A DNA stretch of 33,577 bases from Protostelium mycophagum. Taxonomy: Eukaryota > Evosea > Variosea > Protosteliida > Protosteliaceae. How positions within the stretch are numbered: the stretch's first letter is position 1; the number at the start of each line of letters is the position of its first letter. Both the position numbers and the translations under genes were made by a program. Below the pieces are notes generated by a model. That model was not told the DNA's origin and did not search any database. It worked only from the letters and a program-made list of their open reading frames with translations. Positions 10,961 to 22,914 of this stretch are shown piece by piece. Location of the stretch: positions 1 through 33,577 of the forward strand of contig MZNV01001094.1 of the NCBI GenBank assembly GCA_002081555.1, read 5' to 3'.

Positions 10961-12920
10961 TCAAATTCCCTTTATTGCTTGTGTGTTTGCCTCATCTATA
11001 ACCGCATCAATCAGCTTATCCAAATTGGCTCCCTGCATGAAAGAGTCGATATCATGGACAGATATGTGGACTCTATGGTCTGTCACTCTTCCTTGAGGGA
11101 AGTTGTATGTCCTTATCCTCTCACTTCGCCCCCCCGTTCCAATCTGTGTACTTCGCTGCTGATTCCGTTCTTGCTCCAACTTTTGTCGTTGGATCTCATA
11201 CAGACGCGAGCGAAGGACGGTCATGGCTTTGTCTTTGTTCTATGTTACATGAATACATTGGGTGTCTCATAAGACTCACTCGGAGTTGAGATCTGTCGTC
11301 TTGGTTGCACACTACGAGTCCGGTGGGAATATGTGTCAATCTGACAGCTGAATCTGTCGTGTTGACGTGTTGTCCTCCTGCCCCTGAACTTCTATATGTG
11401 TCCATTTTGATATCCTTCTCATTCAATTGTATATCCACCTGTACAATGTCATCTTGGCCGAGTTGTAGTGTCTCATAATTCATATGGATATAAAAAGAGG
11501 TGTACTTCTTTGGCTTCTGGCAGTATGGCTACTGTCATTGTAGACGTATGAACCCTGCCCATCTGTTCAGTTGCGGGAACCCTCTGCACACGATGTACGC
11601 CTGTCTCATATTTCAAGCGCCCAAAGACACCCTTTCCTTTGATGATTGCCGTGGCTTCCTGTTCACCATAAGAAGAAAATACAAATTGCAATAAATTCAT
11701 TTAGACGTTTGTTTTTTGTAAGTCTTGACCACTGCAAACAAATGATATAACTATGATACTATTTGATAGTATTGTCATTGAGTTATGAAGTAGCAACAAA
11801 ATAAATTTGTTAGCAAATATCATAATAAAAATAATAAAACATAATGACAATTTAATAATAATATAATAATATTATATAATTTAATTATATTTATATATAG
11901 AATTATTAAATAAATGATAAAAATTACCCGAAATCCGCCGACGTCAGTTTGGTCGATTGATAAAGCAGAAAAATTCCAGCCCATATTATTACTGTATCCT
12001 TCATACATATAAAACATCTCTGAAGCGAATAATGACGCCTCTAAACCACCTGTACCTGGAGGAGTTGTCATCATCATGAAAAGAAGGTCATCATTATGAT
12101 CGCGAAGGCAATCCGTTTTGTTGTCTTTCGCAACACATGTTCGAAAAGTATGTTGCAACAACATTCAGTCAAAATTTGTCACAACGATCTTGGATTGGTG
12201 AGATGTGTATGAGATGTTCTACCTGCTCTGACTTCTAGAATAGCGTTCTTGTCATCTGCTGGATCTTTTGGAATGAGGGATTGTATAATCCCCGATTCCA
12301 GCTGTAATTTGATCAGAATGATGTGATGTACAGAACGAATTTATAGGGCCACTCACATCCATGAGGATAGATTGGCATTCTACCAGGTCACTCTTGGCCA
12401 TTTCTACGATGTCTTTATCCTGTTCTGTCTTGATGACACTCTCAATCTCTTCAAGTTCCTGATGATTATTTAAGCACAGTACAAAGAAGAGTTGCAAACC
12501 TTCCTCTTGGAAGACCATGATTCATAACTATGAGCTATTTCGGCGGTTTCATTATATTCCTTTGACAGAGCTTTCAACGCCTCACCACCCATCTTGGACA
12601 ACTGCCACAGTTAATGCGAATCAGGACTCACTGCAGAATTACTTCTGGTGAGCTCAACTTGGAGGACAGTTCTTGATGTCTTAGTGCTTGTTCCTTGAGC
12701 TTATCTACCATTTTGTGATGGACTCTGCACACATATTCTCGTGGTCTCTCTTCCTCCTCAGTAGAGAACATGCCTGAGAATATTAAGTTGTTATGATTAC
12801 GCAGTGCTCACGTCTTAATGGTGTTGGGCGATGATGTATGTTGAAAGACTTTCGAAATTTGATTATTTGGATCTGTGGTGTATGCCTTGTGCAAGGCATC
12901 AGCAGCCGTGTGGTCCACAT
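10961..12920 (-). CDS. MTRF1L: Mitochondrial peptide chain release factor 1 (class I, RF1 type)
   Basis: This protein ends mitochondrial translation by reading stop codons and triggering peptidyl-tRNA hydrolysis. Diagnostic blocks in order are [63 protein letters not shown], and [19 protein letters not shown]. The catalytic GGQ is at 11370-11378. The PAT tripeptide (11569-11577) is the RF1-type stop-codon reader, so UAA and UAG recognition is expected. The chosen ATG at 12920 gives an N-terminus ([16 protein letters not shown] then [17 protein letters not shown]) that is rich in arginine and lacks acidic residues, as in mitochondrial import sequences. The gene has several introns, including one of 269 nt. 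Its start faces the zinc-finger gene across 109 bp. The mtRF1L subtype name is inferred; RF1 membership is secure. Confidence 0.93.
11659..11927 (-). other. Long AT-rich intron in the release-factor gene
   Basis: Joining GGFR to [13 protein letters not shown] restores the conserved RF1 block GGFREA, which fixes the donor at 11927 and the acceptor at 11659. At 269 nt it is the longest intron that could be placed exactly. It is almost pure A/T between 11817 and 11920. It contains a perfect 7-bp hairpin ATACTAT-TTG-ATAGTAT near 11755-11771. Confidence 0.8.
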
Positions 12921-13029
12921 TCTCGTGTTGTTGGATTTGAAAAGATGTGATCAGATCGGCAGATCTTGAACACTTTTCCTCTGACCAGAGCATCCTGAAT
13001 GTGTGAATCGCACAACAAACCAGCACGAC
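12921..13029. promoter_or_regulatory. Bidirectional promoter gap
   Basis: Only 109 bp separate the divergent starts of the release-factor gene and the zinc-finger gene, so both promoters must lie here or overlap the first exons. No TATA-like box or named motif is evident. Confidence 0.5.
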
Positions 13030-14198
13030 ATGGACTCACCAACCTCTGAGTGAGAAGATCATTGTACGAAGCTGAATAATCATATCATAGAGATGAAGAT
13101 CTGTCACCAGAGAGAGTTGGAAGAGATGATCCACCTATAGATGGTATTGTGGTTGAACAAATGTCCATCCCCGTAAGGTTGAGAGAAATAATTCACTTCT
13201 CACTGCAAGCAGTCAACTGATGATTCTTCGAAAAAACGAAAGATGGATGGTGGGTTCCTGTCCTAATACATTGCTCATGAAATCGTGCAGATTTTCACGC
13301 CTGCACCGTATGTGGCAAGCCAATTACTTCTCGTTCGAAGTGTGCGAAGTGAATGTCAGCATTATTGATTTGTTCTCTGACCATTTAGATGTAGAAAGGC
13401 AGCTTCGAGAGGTACATCCAAAACTAAGAAAGGAAGGCCCCAGAAACCCGTAGCTGAACACAGCAACCCAGCCATCAAAATATCACACATGATCAAACAC
13501 CTCAACAAATGGACGAATGACCCATCAGAAACAAAATCACTATTGCAGATGTATTCCACAAAGGTAGGCAGCCTTGTAATTTGTATACCCCTGTACTCTT
13601 ATGGCGGGCAAAGCCGCAACTACAACGCTGTAATTGCCCATAAACGAGAGGATATTGGAATGAGAGTGATGCAGTACGGCAACAAGGATGAGATGGATGA
13701 TATATACAATTCTATCGGTATCTCTATATGTAGATATATAACCACACTCGAAGATAACAACGTCATCAAGAACTCTCTCATCAATACTCTGTTGCGAGGT
13801 GAGGTGGAATGTCATTGTTCAGAGGTGATTAAGAATATTCATTTGAGCAGATGTGTCTAATGAGCAGTTAAAGAAGGTGATTACGACACATGTAAGATGA
13901 TATGAATAAATACAGGGAATACATCCTACTTCTATTGATGCAGCAGACAAGAAGAGGAGACCAAAACGAGGCCAAGGAAGTGAGATGATGAGATGCAAAT
14001 ACAGACATCTCAAGTATTGATACGTTTTTAGAGAAGAACAAACAAGCTGAAGAGGACGATCAGCGAATAGATGCCGAGGAGGACAGCATGTGGCCTGCGG
14101 ACATCTTCAATGCAGGTATGTATCACACAAGATATCTTGTCCATATCAAATAAATAGTTGAACTACCAATAACACCCTGGTCTCCTCAAGAAGAATAA
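13030..14198 (+). CDS. Unrecognised protein with C4 zinc finger and basic nuclear-type motifs
   Basis: I do not recognise the family. Exons 13030-13049, 13091-13172, 13210-13249, 13291-13348 and 13389-13563 join in frame; their introns are 41, 37, 41 and 40 nt. The joined product begins MDSPTSEDEDLSPERVG and has a possible nuclear signal KKRK. It then carries a C-x2-C-x9-C-x2-C zinc finger (CTVCGKPITSRSKCAKC) that only exists after splicing. A basic tail follows with KKGRPQKP, an AT-hook-like core. After it comes a helical segment (IKISHMIKHLNKWTNDPSET). Later exons give IGMRVMQYGNKDEMDDIYNS, GIHPTSIDAADKKRRPKRGQ and FLEKNKQAEEDDQRIDAEED, then MWPADIFNAVELPITPWSPQ with a TAA at 14196. Exons after 13563 are less certain. 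A nuclear, DNA- or RNA-associated role is inferred from the zinc finger and basic motifs. Confidence 0.72.
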
Positions 14199-14327
14199 GA
14201 CAACGTGTAGATATAGACGATCAATAAACGTGCACGACTGTTGCTTTATTGTTCGGAAGAGTTGTAGAGAGTGAGAGCTATTTTTATCTTGGCTTTCCGG
14301 AAAGCACATCACATCGCCTTCTTCAAG

Positions 14328-17215
14328 ATGTCAACTGATGACTCCATCGCGGACAGTGGCGATGTCGGTGTGCAAAGTGACAAGGTTGATGGCATCGAAT
14401 CAGTGAATGCTGACTGAACCAGGTGAAGAAAGTGAGGATCGTTAAGAAATTGTCCAAGCAGGAGGAATCACGTGCGAGCACATCGTCGCAGAAGACAAGA
14501 ACAAAACAGTGAGTGATCTCTAAAGTCATTTGTGTTGATCGCGACAGTAAAGAAGAACTGCCCAAGAGAGCGACAACTGCCGAAGCTCTCCCGGTAAGGC
14601 TTTTCTGTATCATTTGATCTCATATCATCCAGAAGAAGATAAAAAAGGAGGTTGATGAGAAGAAGAAGGCGAAAGAGGCAAAGAAGCAGCAGTTAAGAGA
14701 AGAGAAAGAGAAGAGACAACAGATCGAGGCTGAATGGGCCGCCAGAGAGCAGGCACTCTTAGATCAGGAAGCAGAAATCGAACGAATAGAGAAAGAGAGG
14801 GTGAGGCTTTGGGCTCTTCTTGTTTCTGATGACAAATTAATTCGCAATGTCATTTTCTGTTGCCAGAATCACAAACATCGAGTAATGGTAATCAGGAGAG
14901 ACAAGCGGCACAAGAGATAGTTGAGGAGCAAGAACGCATCAAGAGAGAGGAGGAGAACAGACGATGGCGGGAAGGTCTTGATGACCCTGACCCACCAGAA
15001 CCTGAAGAATCACCCGAAGAATCACCCGAAGAATCTGTTGAAGAGCCAGGAAGTATAGAAGAAAAGGAGGAGGAGGGACATGAACCCATTGTACATGATG
15101 ACAAACCTGAAGAGGCACAACAAATGATTGAAAATACGCAAGTGGAGGAAACTGATATTGAAGAACCTTCAGAAGCAATAACAGACGCACTGCAACAGGT
15201 TCGATCCTTTAATGAAAAACCTAAAGTCTTCAGGATGTTGCTGTCGAAGAAGATCAAGACACAAAAACGGACGAAACGGTGGAAAACATCGTTGTAGACA
15301 CACCTCTGGAAGGTAGTGTTGAGAATTCGGTGGAAGTCAGCCCAGTAAATTCGGAGGACGCTGTTGAACAAGATTCAAAAGAAGCAACTCAAGAAAATCT
15401 CAATGCTGGCATTCCCCCAAAATATCAAATACCTGATGAGGATATGGGGGAGAGTGCGGAAGACGAGACGGAGGCTGTATCCAATCTACAACAAGAATCA
15501 TTGTACCAGAGCTCATTTCCTAGTACCCCAGAAGTTGTGAGTTTTTTTTGGAAAATTAAACGATAATTTATTTATGTTTTGGATGAGTCACGCTGAGGCT
15601 ATTAATAGCTTCGAATTAATTCAGCGTCTACGATGAGTCAATTTGAAGAGGGAACGATAGATCTGCCTGAAGGGCACGTCACATCAAGATCAGAAATCGA
15701 AGAGGCCTTGGGTAACAACCGCACATTGTACAAAACATGGAATGACCAGAATGGTGTGGCGGTGAGTTTATTTTATAAAGTTTTTCATTTAAAAATAACA
15801 CTGTCATAGATTGTTGCGCTGTGGGATTGTATCAGGAAGCCTTTTTTGGGTGGTTTTGTCAACAGACACACCAGAAAGGAGTACCATCACGCCACATCAC
15901 AGACCCCACCACCTCCAAAGAGTGAAGATAAAATGAGAGTGAGTGATCTACATCGTTGTAGATTGTTTTGACCGAATGCAGAGAGAGGCAATTGTGAAAT
16001 TTCACCGAGAAGCACAGACAGCAGAGACAGCTACCCGATCTACACAAGAGAAGCGTGAGTCGAGCACGCAGATGGCCAGAATCGGTAAGTCGAGAACTTT
16101 TCGTCAATTTACATTTACCTCAACAGGGGTGTACAGCATTGTAGAGAAGCCAGGGACAGACAAGATATTGATTCCGAGGAAATATTACACAAGCCAACAG
16201 CTGGAAACAGAGAGATGGGATAAAGCTATTCGCATACAAACTGTCGCTCGAGGTTGGATTGCAAGAAGAAAAGCGAAAGCTCTTCGGAAAGAGGTGCATT
16301 TATTTTTCTCAGATATTTATTTCGTGATTATTTTGAATTTACAAATATAGTTGCAATCTAGAATTGATCGAAGAGAAGAGATGGCAAGAGAACGTGATAT
16401 TGCAGAAGAGAACATTCGTAGGCGTCAGATCGAGCGCAGAAAGAATCCAAAAACGAAGGCAGATTTCGATCTACAATACGCAAATCTGGAGGCCCTCTAC
16501 CAGATCGAAAAAGAGCAGATACATAACAGCAACTTTCCGCAAGAAGAGAAGAAGAGGCAGTTGTCAGAACTATTGGCGAAACAAACCAAATGGCTTCAAA
16601 CGATAGATGCCCTCAGGATGAATGCGCAGAGACAAAGGTACCAAGAGAAGATTTCTGACAAGTTGAAAGAGGTGATCACGCCATATTTAGAGTATTAATG
16701 ATCTTTATGACAGATGGCATCATCAAAAAAATGGGAGACACACACTATGGACGAGGATGTGAGTGTTTGCTCATCTATTATTTCTTTAATAATCCAGTGT
16801 AGATTGTAAAAGTGCACACTGCCTTCACACTGAGATCAAAGGAGTTGAGAAAATTGTATCTATCGTTGCAGGAGGAGCATAGTGATACCCGTCCGGAAGC
16901 ACTGTCACAATTGAAGGTCGTCATTCAGCAATTTGACTGCCATTTGACAAGAGACATTGCAGAGTTGATTCTAAGAGAAGAAAACCTTCTTCAAAGAGGT
17001 GAGTTTAGATGCATTTCTTTCACGAAATTGTACTGATATAAAATGCAGGACTGTCTGTATTACCCTCACACCGTGGACGGCTAAACAACCTCTTTCTACA
17101 ATTTATAGAAACTCCAGAATTCAATCCGGAAGCTGCTAGGTTTCAAAGGGTACCAACGTTACATTCAAATACACAGCCACTCGTGAAGCCACAAAGAAAT
17201 AGGATAGCAACATGA
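14328..17215 (+). CDS. IQUB: IQUB-like radial-spoke/ciliary protein (IQ motif)
   Basis: IQUB is a ciliary protein associated with radial spoke 1 and binds calmodulin-like proteins through an IQ motif. Recognisable blocks in family order are RKPFLGGFVNRHTRKEYHHA (15834-15894), GVYSIVEKPGTDKILIPRKY (16129-16188), and the IQ motif AIRIQTVARGWIARRKA (16222-16272). Then come NPKTKADFDLQYANLEALYQ (from 16447), HTAFTLRSKELRKLYLSLQE (from 16815), LTRDIAELILREENLLQRG, and LNNLFLQFIETPEFNPEAAR (17077-17138). The C-terminus is nearly complete and ends at a TGA at 17213. The N-terminal third is different. It is lysine/glutamate coiled coil followed by an acidic Pro-Glu-Glu-Ser repeat segment (about 14990-15060), and no clear ubiquitin-like beta-grasp domain is visible. 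Start 14328 (MSTDDSIADSGDVG) begins the first open exon. Exon joins at 14330-14900 are tentative. Confidence 0.9.
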
Positions 17216-18185
17216 ACATAAATATTTAGCCCTTCACCTTCATCTGATACTTTCATATTATCGGTGTGATAGATAGAATACATAAAACAAAATATTTTAT
17301 TGCAAAGCGATTGTCTGCTATTTTTATCTATACAACAATCACAAAAATTTTTCAACTCTCTAATCTGCTTTGCCAAGAGATTTGTTGTCGGCTCGCAACG
17401 CTTGGTACGTTTAGATGATGGACTACCATGCATTAATTAATTATATCAGAAAAAATCCTAATAGCATCATAGTTAACTCAGATGAGTGCACCAGCTTGCT
17501 TTCATATTGTGGTCATCCAGAAAGAAGTTACAGATGCTCTACCCAAAGCAAGTCAATTTCCAGCAACTTTATGGATTGTAGAATAAGCAGACAATTCAAA
17601 ACCGGTGAGACCCAAATCTGCTCTTACAGCACTATTGGGTGTGGTAGATCTCTGACAATATTTACCCACCAGGTTTACAAACCACAGTGTAGCAAATTGG
17701 CTCTAAGACGAGTCATCAACACAACAAAACATGGTGGAAATGCGCCTGCAATATCTTTGGCAGCCATCTACAAATTAATTAATTCGCGGGGTGTCATCGA
17801 GCCACATAATCGTCATTAAAGGCCGCAGAGGCAAAAACGACACGATATTTGGAGCAGCAGCTCTGTAATTATGTGCTGAACAAAATACGACTTACCTGAC
17901 CCAGCCACAATTTGTATACTATCTGGTCGATGTGAGCGATTTGACGCCATAAAATAAAAATACAAATTGGATTTCAGAATCTGTTGCAGCCAATCACTGG
18001 TTGAGATTGTTGGAACACAGTGAGGTTACCAGGAAAATTTGTTCTGTCACTGGTATAATGTAGAGTGTCGTCATTGGTGTACCCCGATGCAAAGGGTCAG
18101 TGGAAATGAAAGACTTCTCGTTCCGCGCCTGTCTGCACTTTCTCATTTGAATAAAACGCAATCGAGATCTCCTTCAAACACCAAC
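17216..18185. other. 970-bp region with no convincing gene
   Basis: This spacer between IQUB and SMPD4 is large for this window. Two long open frames (17415-17819 plus, 17143-17433 minus) overlap each other and show no conserved blocks. A 44-codon minus-strand frame (17816-17950) starting MASNRSHRPDSIQIVAGSGK resembles a degraded P-loop neighbourhood but lacks the spacing of a true Walker A motif. The region might be a decayed insertion or 5' leader exons of the SMPD4 gene. Confidence 0.4.
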
Positions 18186-20836
18186 ATGATGATCATGGAA
18201 GGACCTGTGAGAGAGTCCAAAGTGGACCTTGCGATCAAGGAGACTTCTATACCTGCAAGATGCCAGCTATTGGAAGAGTACCTTGTTGAAGCGAGATGTG
18301 AATCAGAAGCTCAAATAAGAGAATTACAAACAGAAATACCCAAGATGATGAGATGTCTGTTTGGTACTACAACTCAGGAGAGTGCCCTTGGCTTACCAAC
18401 AAAGTAAACACTTGACTTAATCATCTCAACAACTGACTTACAAAGAGGATGGATCGAATTAGATAATAGGGAAACTAATGGCGCGTTGTATCACTTATTG
18501 TCACCATCTGGTATCTTCTTTAATCGCCTCACTGCTTTGACGATCAATAATCAGACTCTACCATTTCCAATGACACGCATACCAGTGAGTCCTGATTCAT
18601 AATTACCTCTGAACGGCCTTTCAAAATGTCTGTATTGTGCATTTAAAATGAGTTGACGAACGACCACAGGCCTCGATGCAAGAGACAATTATGGGAGGGA
18701 GTAAAGATTCTCTAAGCAAGTGGTGGAAGGAGAGATTGACCTCTAATAATGATATACAACATAAGGACAATAATTACGTGTACGAAACCCCAAGACAATA
18801 TTTCGCCATGAATTTAGGTAAGATAAATAGAATGAATGGACTTCTAATCATTTTTAAATATATTCAAGTTGATAGTTTATTTCGAGTACTACTTGTTCTA
18901 TCTGATTTCATACGCGGAGAACCCAAGGCACACAAGTGGGCTGTACTCCGAAATCATCAAAGCGTACCTGGAATTCTTCTTGGAAATACCTTTGGAGCAT
19001 CTACAACCCCCCAGAAATATCACGGAAACTTCGCAGAGATCTCAAAGCGATCAATATTATTTTTTGGAGGCGCTGACAGAGTGGTGGCTCGAACCTGTGG
19101 CAAGACTTTATTCCCATCGGAATGAGAAGACCCAGGGAGACGGATTGTATTTGAATACGAACAAAAGACTGAGATATCATGAGCAGAGCGCACTGACATC
19201 ATATTGTGTCAGCCAGTTGGTCACTCACATCACCAAATACGTCGCAAACGACAAAAACTTTTGGTAAAATTTCAGCGAATCTTCTGGAAATTTTTTGGAG
19301 TGTATGACTTACGTATACAGTATGCTGACTGAAGGGCAGCCCATGAACGTAACCTTAGTGGGAAGCAATCTACATTTACATCTCAGATTCCATCTGTACA
19401 AATATCTGCTCCAATCTTTCAGAGAAATCTCACCGAAGAACCAAGATTTCAGACATTATTTCGACACATGGTTGACTTTTTTGAAACCATGGAAACATCA
19501 GAACGTGCAGATAAATGCACATCCCAATCTACAACCAGTCAATAACTCTGTATGGTCAGTTATTTTGAATGTTGCGATATCATTTAGTCTTATCTTCCCT
19601 TTGTGTATCGCTTATAATTTCCAGGAATTCTTATTTAGAAGGAAATTTATTATTTTACTCCACATTATCTTCCATCTTTGTGGATAAGATGTCAGAATTC
19701 AATTACACGACATATGGGGATGATATCTCAATGATCAGACAATTCGTAGCAATGTTGCAAGAGACGGAGAGGACATTGACAAATCCATCTACAACGAGAC
19801 AACACCCCATACAAGAAGCTGAGCAGAAAATGTTGAGGGAGCTACCTCAATCACAATTACGTTTGAGCAATCCAAGTGAGTATTTATATTTTGTTTGATA
19901 GAAATTGATAGATGTGGTGATAAGGTTGAATGTATTAGGAGCCATTACAATGGTGATCAACGCACAATACCTTGGCGGTGAAGATTTCGAATTCTTAGAG
20001 CTATTTAGCAGAGATAGATCCAATCTTATTCAGAATATCATTATTCAAAAATTACTGGTAAGTCTGTGAAGATGTAATATATATTTATATATAAATAAAT
20101 ACATATGTAATATTTATATAATGAATATTCTCAGCCATCACCATTCATATCTTATAAAGTAAAGACTGACGATAAACCTTCCGGTATCTTTGGTGTCTTC
20201 AAGGTGAATAGGAAATTTCTTTGAAATTTCTGAATTGTACAGAACGATTCCCAAAAGACAGACGATGATTCAGCTGTTGTAGACCAGCTCATTCAACTCT
20301 TCAAGGTGAATATCTATAAATATTTGTAAAAACCAATGGCTCGTTGTAGATAGATCGTCGAATCGTGGAAGAAACAACACAAGGACAACCCCAAAGAAGC
20401 AAGCCTTCTGATCAACCCACTTCCTTACGTAAATCGAATCATCTACAACATGCCCTGACAAATGCAGGCCATAGGCTACTTCCCCCTGACATGCAACATG
20501 GTCATCTCACGGAAGAAGGAAGAGAGCAGGTATCTTATTGTATACACTGCACTTCTTATCGATCGATTGACACCTCTGTAGGTCATCAGAGGAGGAAGGG
20601 TATGCGGGAGAAGAGACATTCCAAACTTGGTGCACCCAGCAAATAGGCCGGTGGCAAGCTATGAGATATCCTTCCTCGTAAGAGGGCTCTACTTCTTCAC
20701 GTGCCTCGTGAACCATTCAGAATGGTATCACAACACCGGATTACCGGAGCTCAACTTGAGGATTCTGGCAAACAAATACCTCGTATGGACATGGACCACA
20801 GTCTTCATACTCTTCCTCATGAATAAACTCTTCTAA
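18186..20836 (+). CDS. SMPD4: Sphingomyelin phosphodiesterase 4 (neutral sphingomyelinase 3) homologue
   Basis: SMPD4 is a membrane-anchored protein of the ER and nuclear envelope. It was described as a neutral sphingomyelinase and is linked to nuclear-pore and ceramide homeostasis. Family-order matches from memory include an N-terminal helix region with CQLLEEYLVEARCESEAQIR. Next is NNQTLPFPMTRIPASMQETI, joined across an intron at about 18580-18670, corresponding to the FPVSYLPGPVKASIQE block. FDTWLTFLKPWKHQNVQ (near 19460-19510) corresponds to the MWLSYLQPWRY block. Near the C-terminus are LLPPDMQHGHLTEEGREQ, then VASYEISFLVRGLYFFTCLV and LNLRILANKYLVWTWTTVF, a probable C-terminal membrane anchor. 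It stops at a TAA at 20834. The start at 18186 (MMIMEGPVRESK) is the first in-frame ATG before the conserved helix; an upstream exon is possible. The 3' end lies 20 bp from the convergent TMEM120 gene. Confidence 0.85.
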
Positions 20837-20856
20837 GAGAAGTTCACTCGCATTGT

Positions 20857-22098
20857 TTATTTGCCTCTTAGCTTATCGATGTAAGTGTCCAGAGTGTTGG
20901 CCATGTTTCCAAATCCTAAAAATACGAAAGAGGCACCCACGAAAGCAACCTGCCACTCCAAATTGAATATCTCAAAACCACCGTGTGACAATAGTAATAC
21001 ACCGTTGTAGATCATGACACACTGTACCACAAGGAGGAATGGGACGAGCAATGTGATGGGTTGTGTAATTCCGGATTGTCTCTGAGGGAGATTGGGTGTA
21101 TTCACCTACATTTTTAAATCGATTTATTTCATTCGGTATCCTCACCTCCATGCATCCGGCATCACCAAGTGCGATGAGCTTGTACAATTTTCGGGTTTGA
21201 TAGAAGGTCTGTAATATCTGTACAGTGGCTATAGAACTTAGCCTCAAATCGGTATGTCTATAACTCACATTGGTACAAGTTGAGACGGAGCCAATAGGGT
21301 TCATACTCTTGGTATGTCAAACTGTCTGGAGCCCAAGTCAAGAGGGCAACAGCCACGGCTATACACATTAATCATTGTCAGATGGGAAAGATGAATGAAT
21401 ACCCATAGAGATATAGTGATGGAATATCCACCAAGGTCTAATGTGTGATCCGTTCACAAGAAGAATATTCTCTCTCAGCGCCAAAGTGGAGTAATAGTAC
21501 AAAATCCAACTCTATACACCATCACTCTTCCCACTTGAAAATATGAATAAAAAAGACTCACTTGGAAGGCCAATTGAAGAAGACGGCTTCCAGGGAAGAC
21601 ATAGAGCTGTAATATGGCAAAGGCAAGAGAGAGGAAATCAGTCTTTCTCTTAAACTTGTGGTACTCCTCCTTCAATCTCATTCTTTCACCGTGTCTGTAA
21701 TGTTTCACATTGACTCTACCTAAAAAGAGTCTCGTGAAGAGACTTCCAGTTCTAGGCTTCAGTTCCTGTCGTAAGATTAGATAGTGACAAAAATGAACAG
21801 CGATTTCAGAATAAAAATAAAAACGCACCTGATGGAGATCCTTGAGAGCTTTTGTCTGTACATTCAATTTGTTGAGCAGACCTTTTACTTCAGCTGAGGA
21901 TTTGGCATCCTTGGCCAATGTGAATCTCATCTGTTTGATCTCTTTGTCCTTTGACTTGCATTTGGAGATGAGGGAGTCGAGGTCTTTGTAGTCTTTTCTG
22001 ATACTCTGCTCAAATTTATGCTGTCCTTCTTTCACGTCTTGGACAAGCTTTTCCAACTGATCGATTCGGGAGGAGAAATCCTTCACAAGATCGGACAT
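20857..22098 (-). CDS. TMEM120: TMEM120 (TACAN/TMPIT) family membrane protein
   Basis: TMEM120 proteins are nuclear-envelope/ER membrane proteins with a six-helix barrel resembling fatty-acid elongases and bound coenzyme A in structures. A mechanosensitive-channel role was proposed and disputed. The N-terminus (MSDLVKDFSSRIDQLEKLVQ and on) is a coiled coil of about 90 residues, as in the family. It is followed by GSLFTRLFLGRVNVKHYRHG and KRKTDFLSLAFAILQLYVFP. The signature LRENILLVNGSHIRPWWIFH sits at about 21410-21475 on the reverse strand, then HYISMAVAVALLTWAPDS. The last helices include LWQ-type hydrophobic stretches ending NMANTLDTYIDKLRGK. Length after removing introns is about 330 residues, matching animal homologues (about 340). 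Several short introns are present, one after LKDLHQ near 21830. The start ATG at 22098 begins the coiled coil. Confidence 0.92.
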
Positions 22099-22914
22099 CT
22101 TTGTGCTGCTGGTGTGTTCTTCTTCTCTTCGTTGTAAACGCTGGATAAATCATTTATCCGTTTTTCCGATCAGCCTCAAAACGACTTCCACGGAGAGAAG
22201 TTGGACGAATCAACCCCACATTAGATACATCACATACGGATCATCTAGTCAAATCGAATTGTTCAATAAATAAAAAACAAATTCGCCGAAAGAAATTAAT
22301 TGAGACAGGCCAGAGTTTTGTGCAGACAAGACCATATTCTCAATTTTACAAACACTGGAACGATAACCGAGATTGAACGAGTTTTCCATCGGCCGCACAC
22401 AGAGCTGTCATTTAAGGTTTACCAACTGGTGTGTTTTCTCAGAGGGACGATGAAGTCTTGTTAAATTAGCAGTTTCCACAAACCACGAAATCGAGAATAT
22501 CAAATTCTGTTCTGAATTTTGTATAATGTCCATGTTGCTGATTGCCAGTCGTGTCTGGAGGAGGAAGGGTTTGTGTCTTTGAAAATCTGTCGATGCGATT
22601 TTCGCGTTGTTAACCGCTCGATTTTTATCGAAAATGTCGACAACAGAAACCCTTGGCCAACAAGAACATCGCCACCGCATCATTGATCCATTTTGTCCAT
22701 AAGAGTAAGTGTATATATAGAAGAGAAATAACGGAGACGAAATTAAACCAAACTATCTCACCTGCACTTTTTCATATCTTCATTGCAATTGGACGGCAGC
22801 AGCAGCAAGCCTATTTGTAATATGATCCTCAAGCGTTTTTTGCCTCTATTAGATCTCCTTGATGCATTTTTTTGCATGGAATGTGACATGTTCAGATTGC
22901 GGAGCTCCTAGAGG
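22099..22914. other. Divergent intergenic region between TMEM120 and RAB5
   Basis: This 816-bp gap separates divergent genes and should hold both promoters and the 5' leaders. A minus-strand frame at 22408-22683 is open but without recognisable motifs, and a short CAG/CAGCAG stretch lies near 22796-22806. A non-coding leader intron for RAB5 is possible but could not be shown. Confidence 0.45.

Noticed and set aside
14892-15371. Long minus-strand serine-rich open frame
   Set aside because: It is the antisense of the acidic PEESPEES region of IQUB; low-complexity coding commonly gives such shadows.
17816-17950. Possible P-loop ATPase fragment (AGSGKS)
   Set aside because: The spacing does not satisfy the Walker A pattern and the frame stops after 44 residues; kept only as a weak hint in a finding.
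20450-20462. In-frame TGA after IYNMP in SMPD4, suggesting a reassigned stop codon
   Set aside because: The alternative frame through LLPPDMQHGHLTEEGREQ matches the family and has no stop, so the TGA is in a non-coding frame. TGA also ends IQUB, RRP15 and the release factor.
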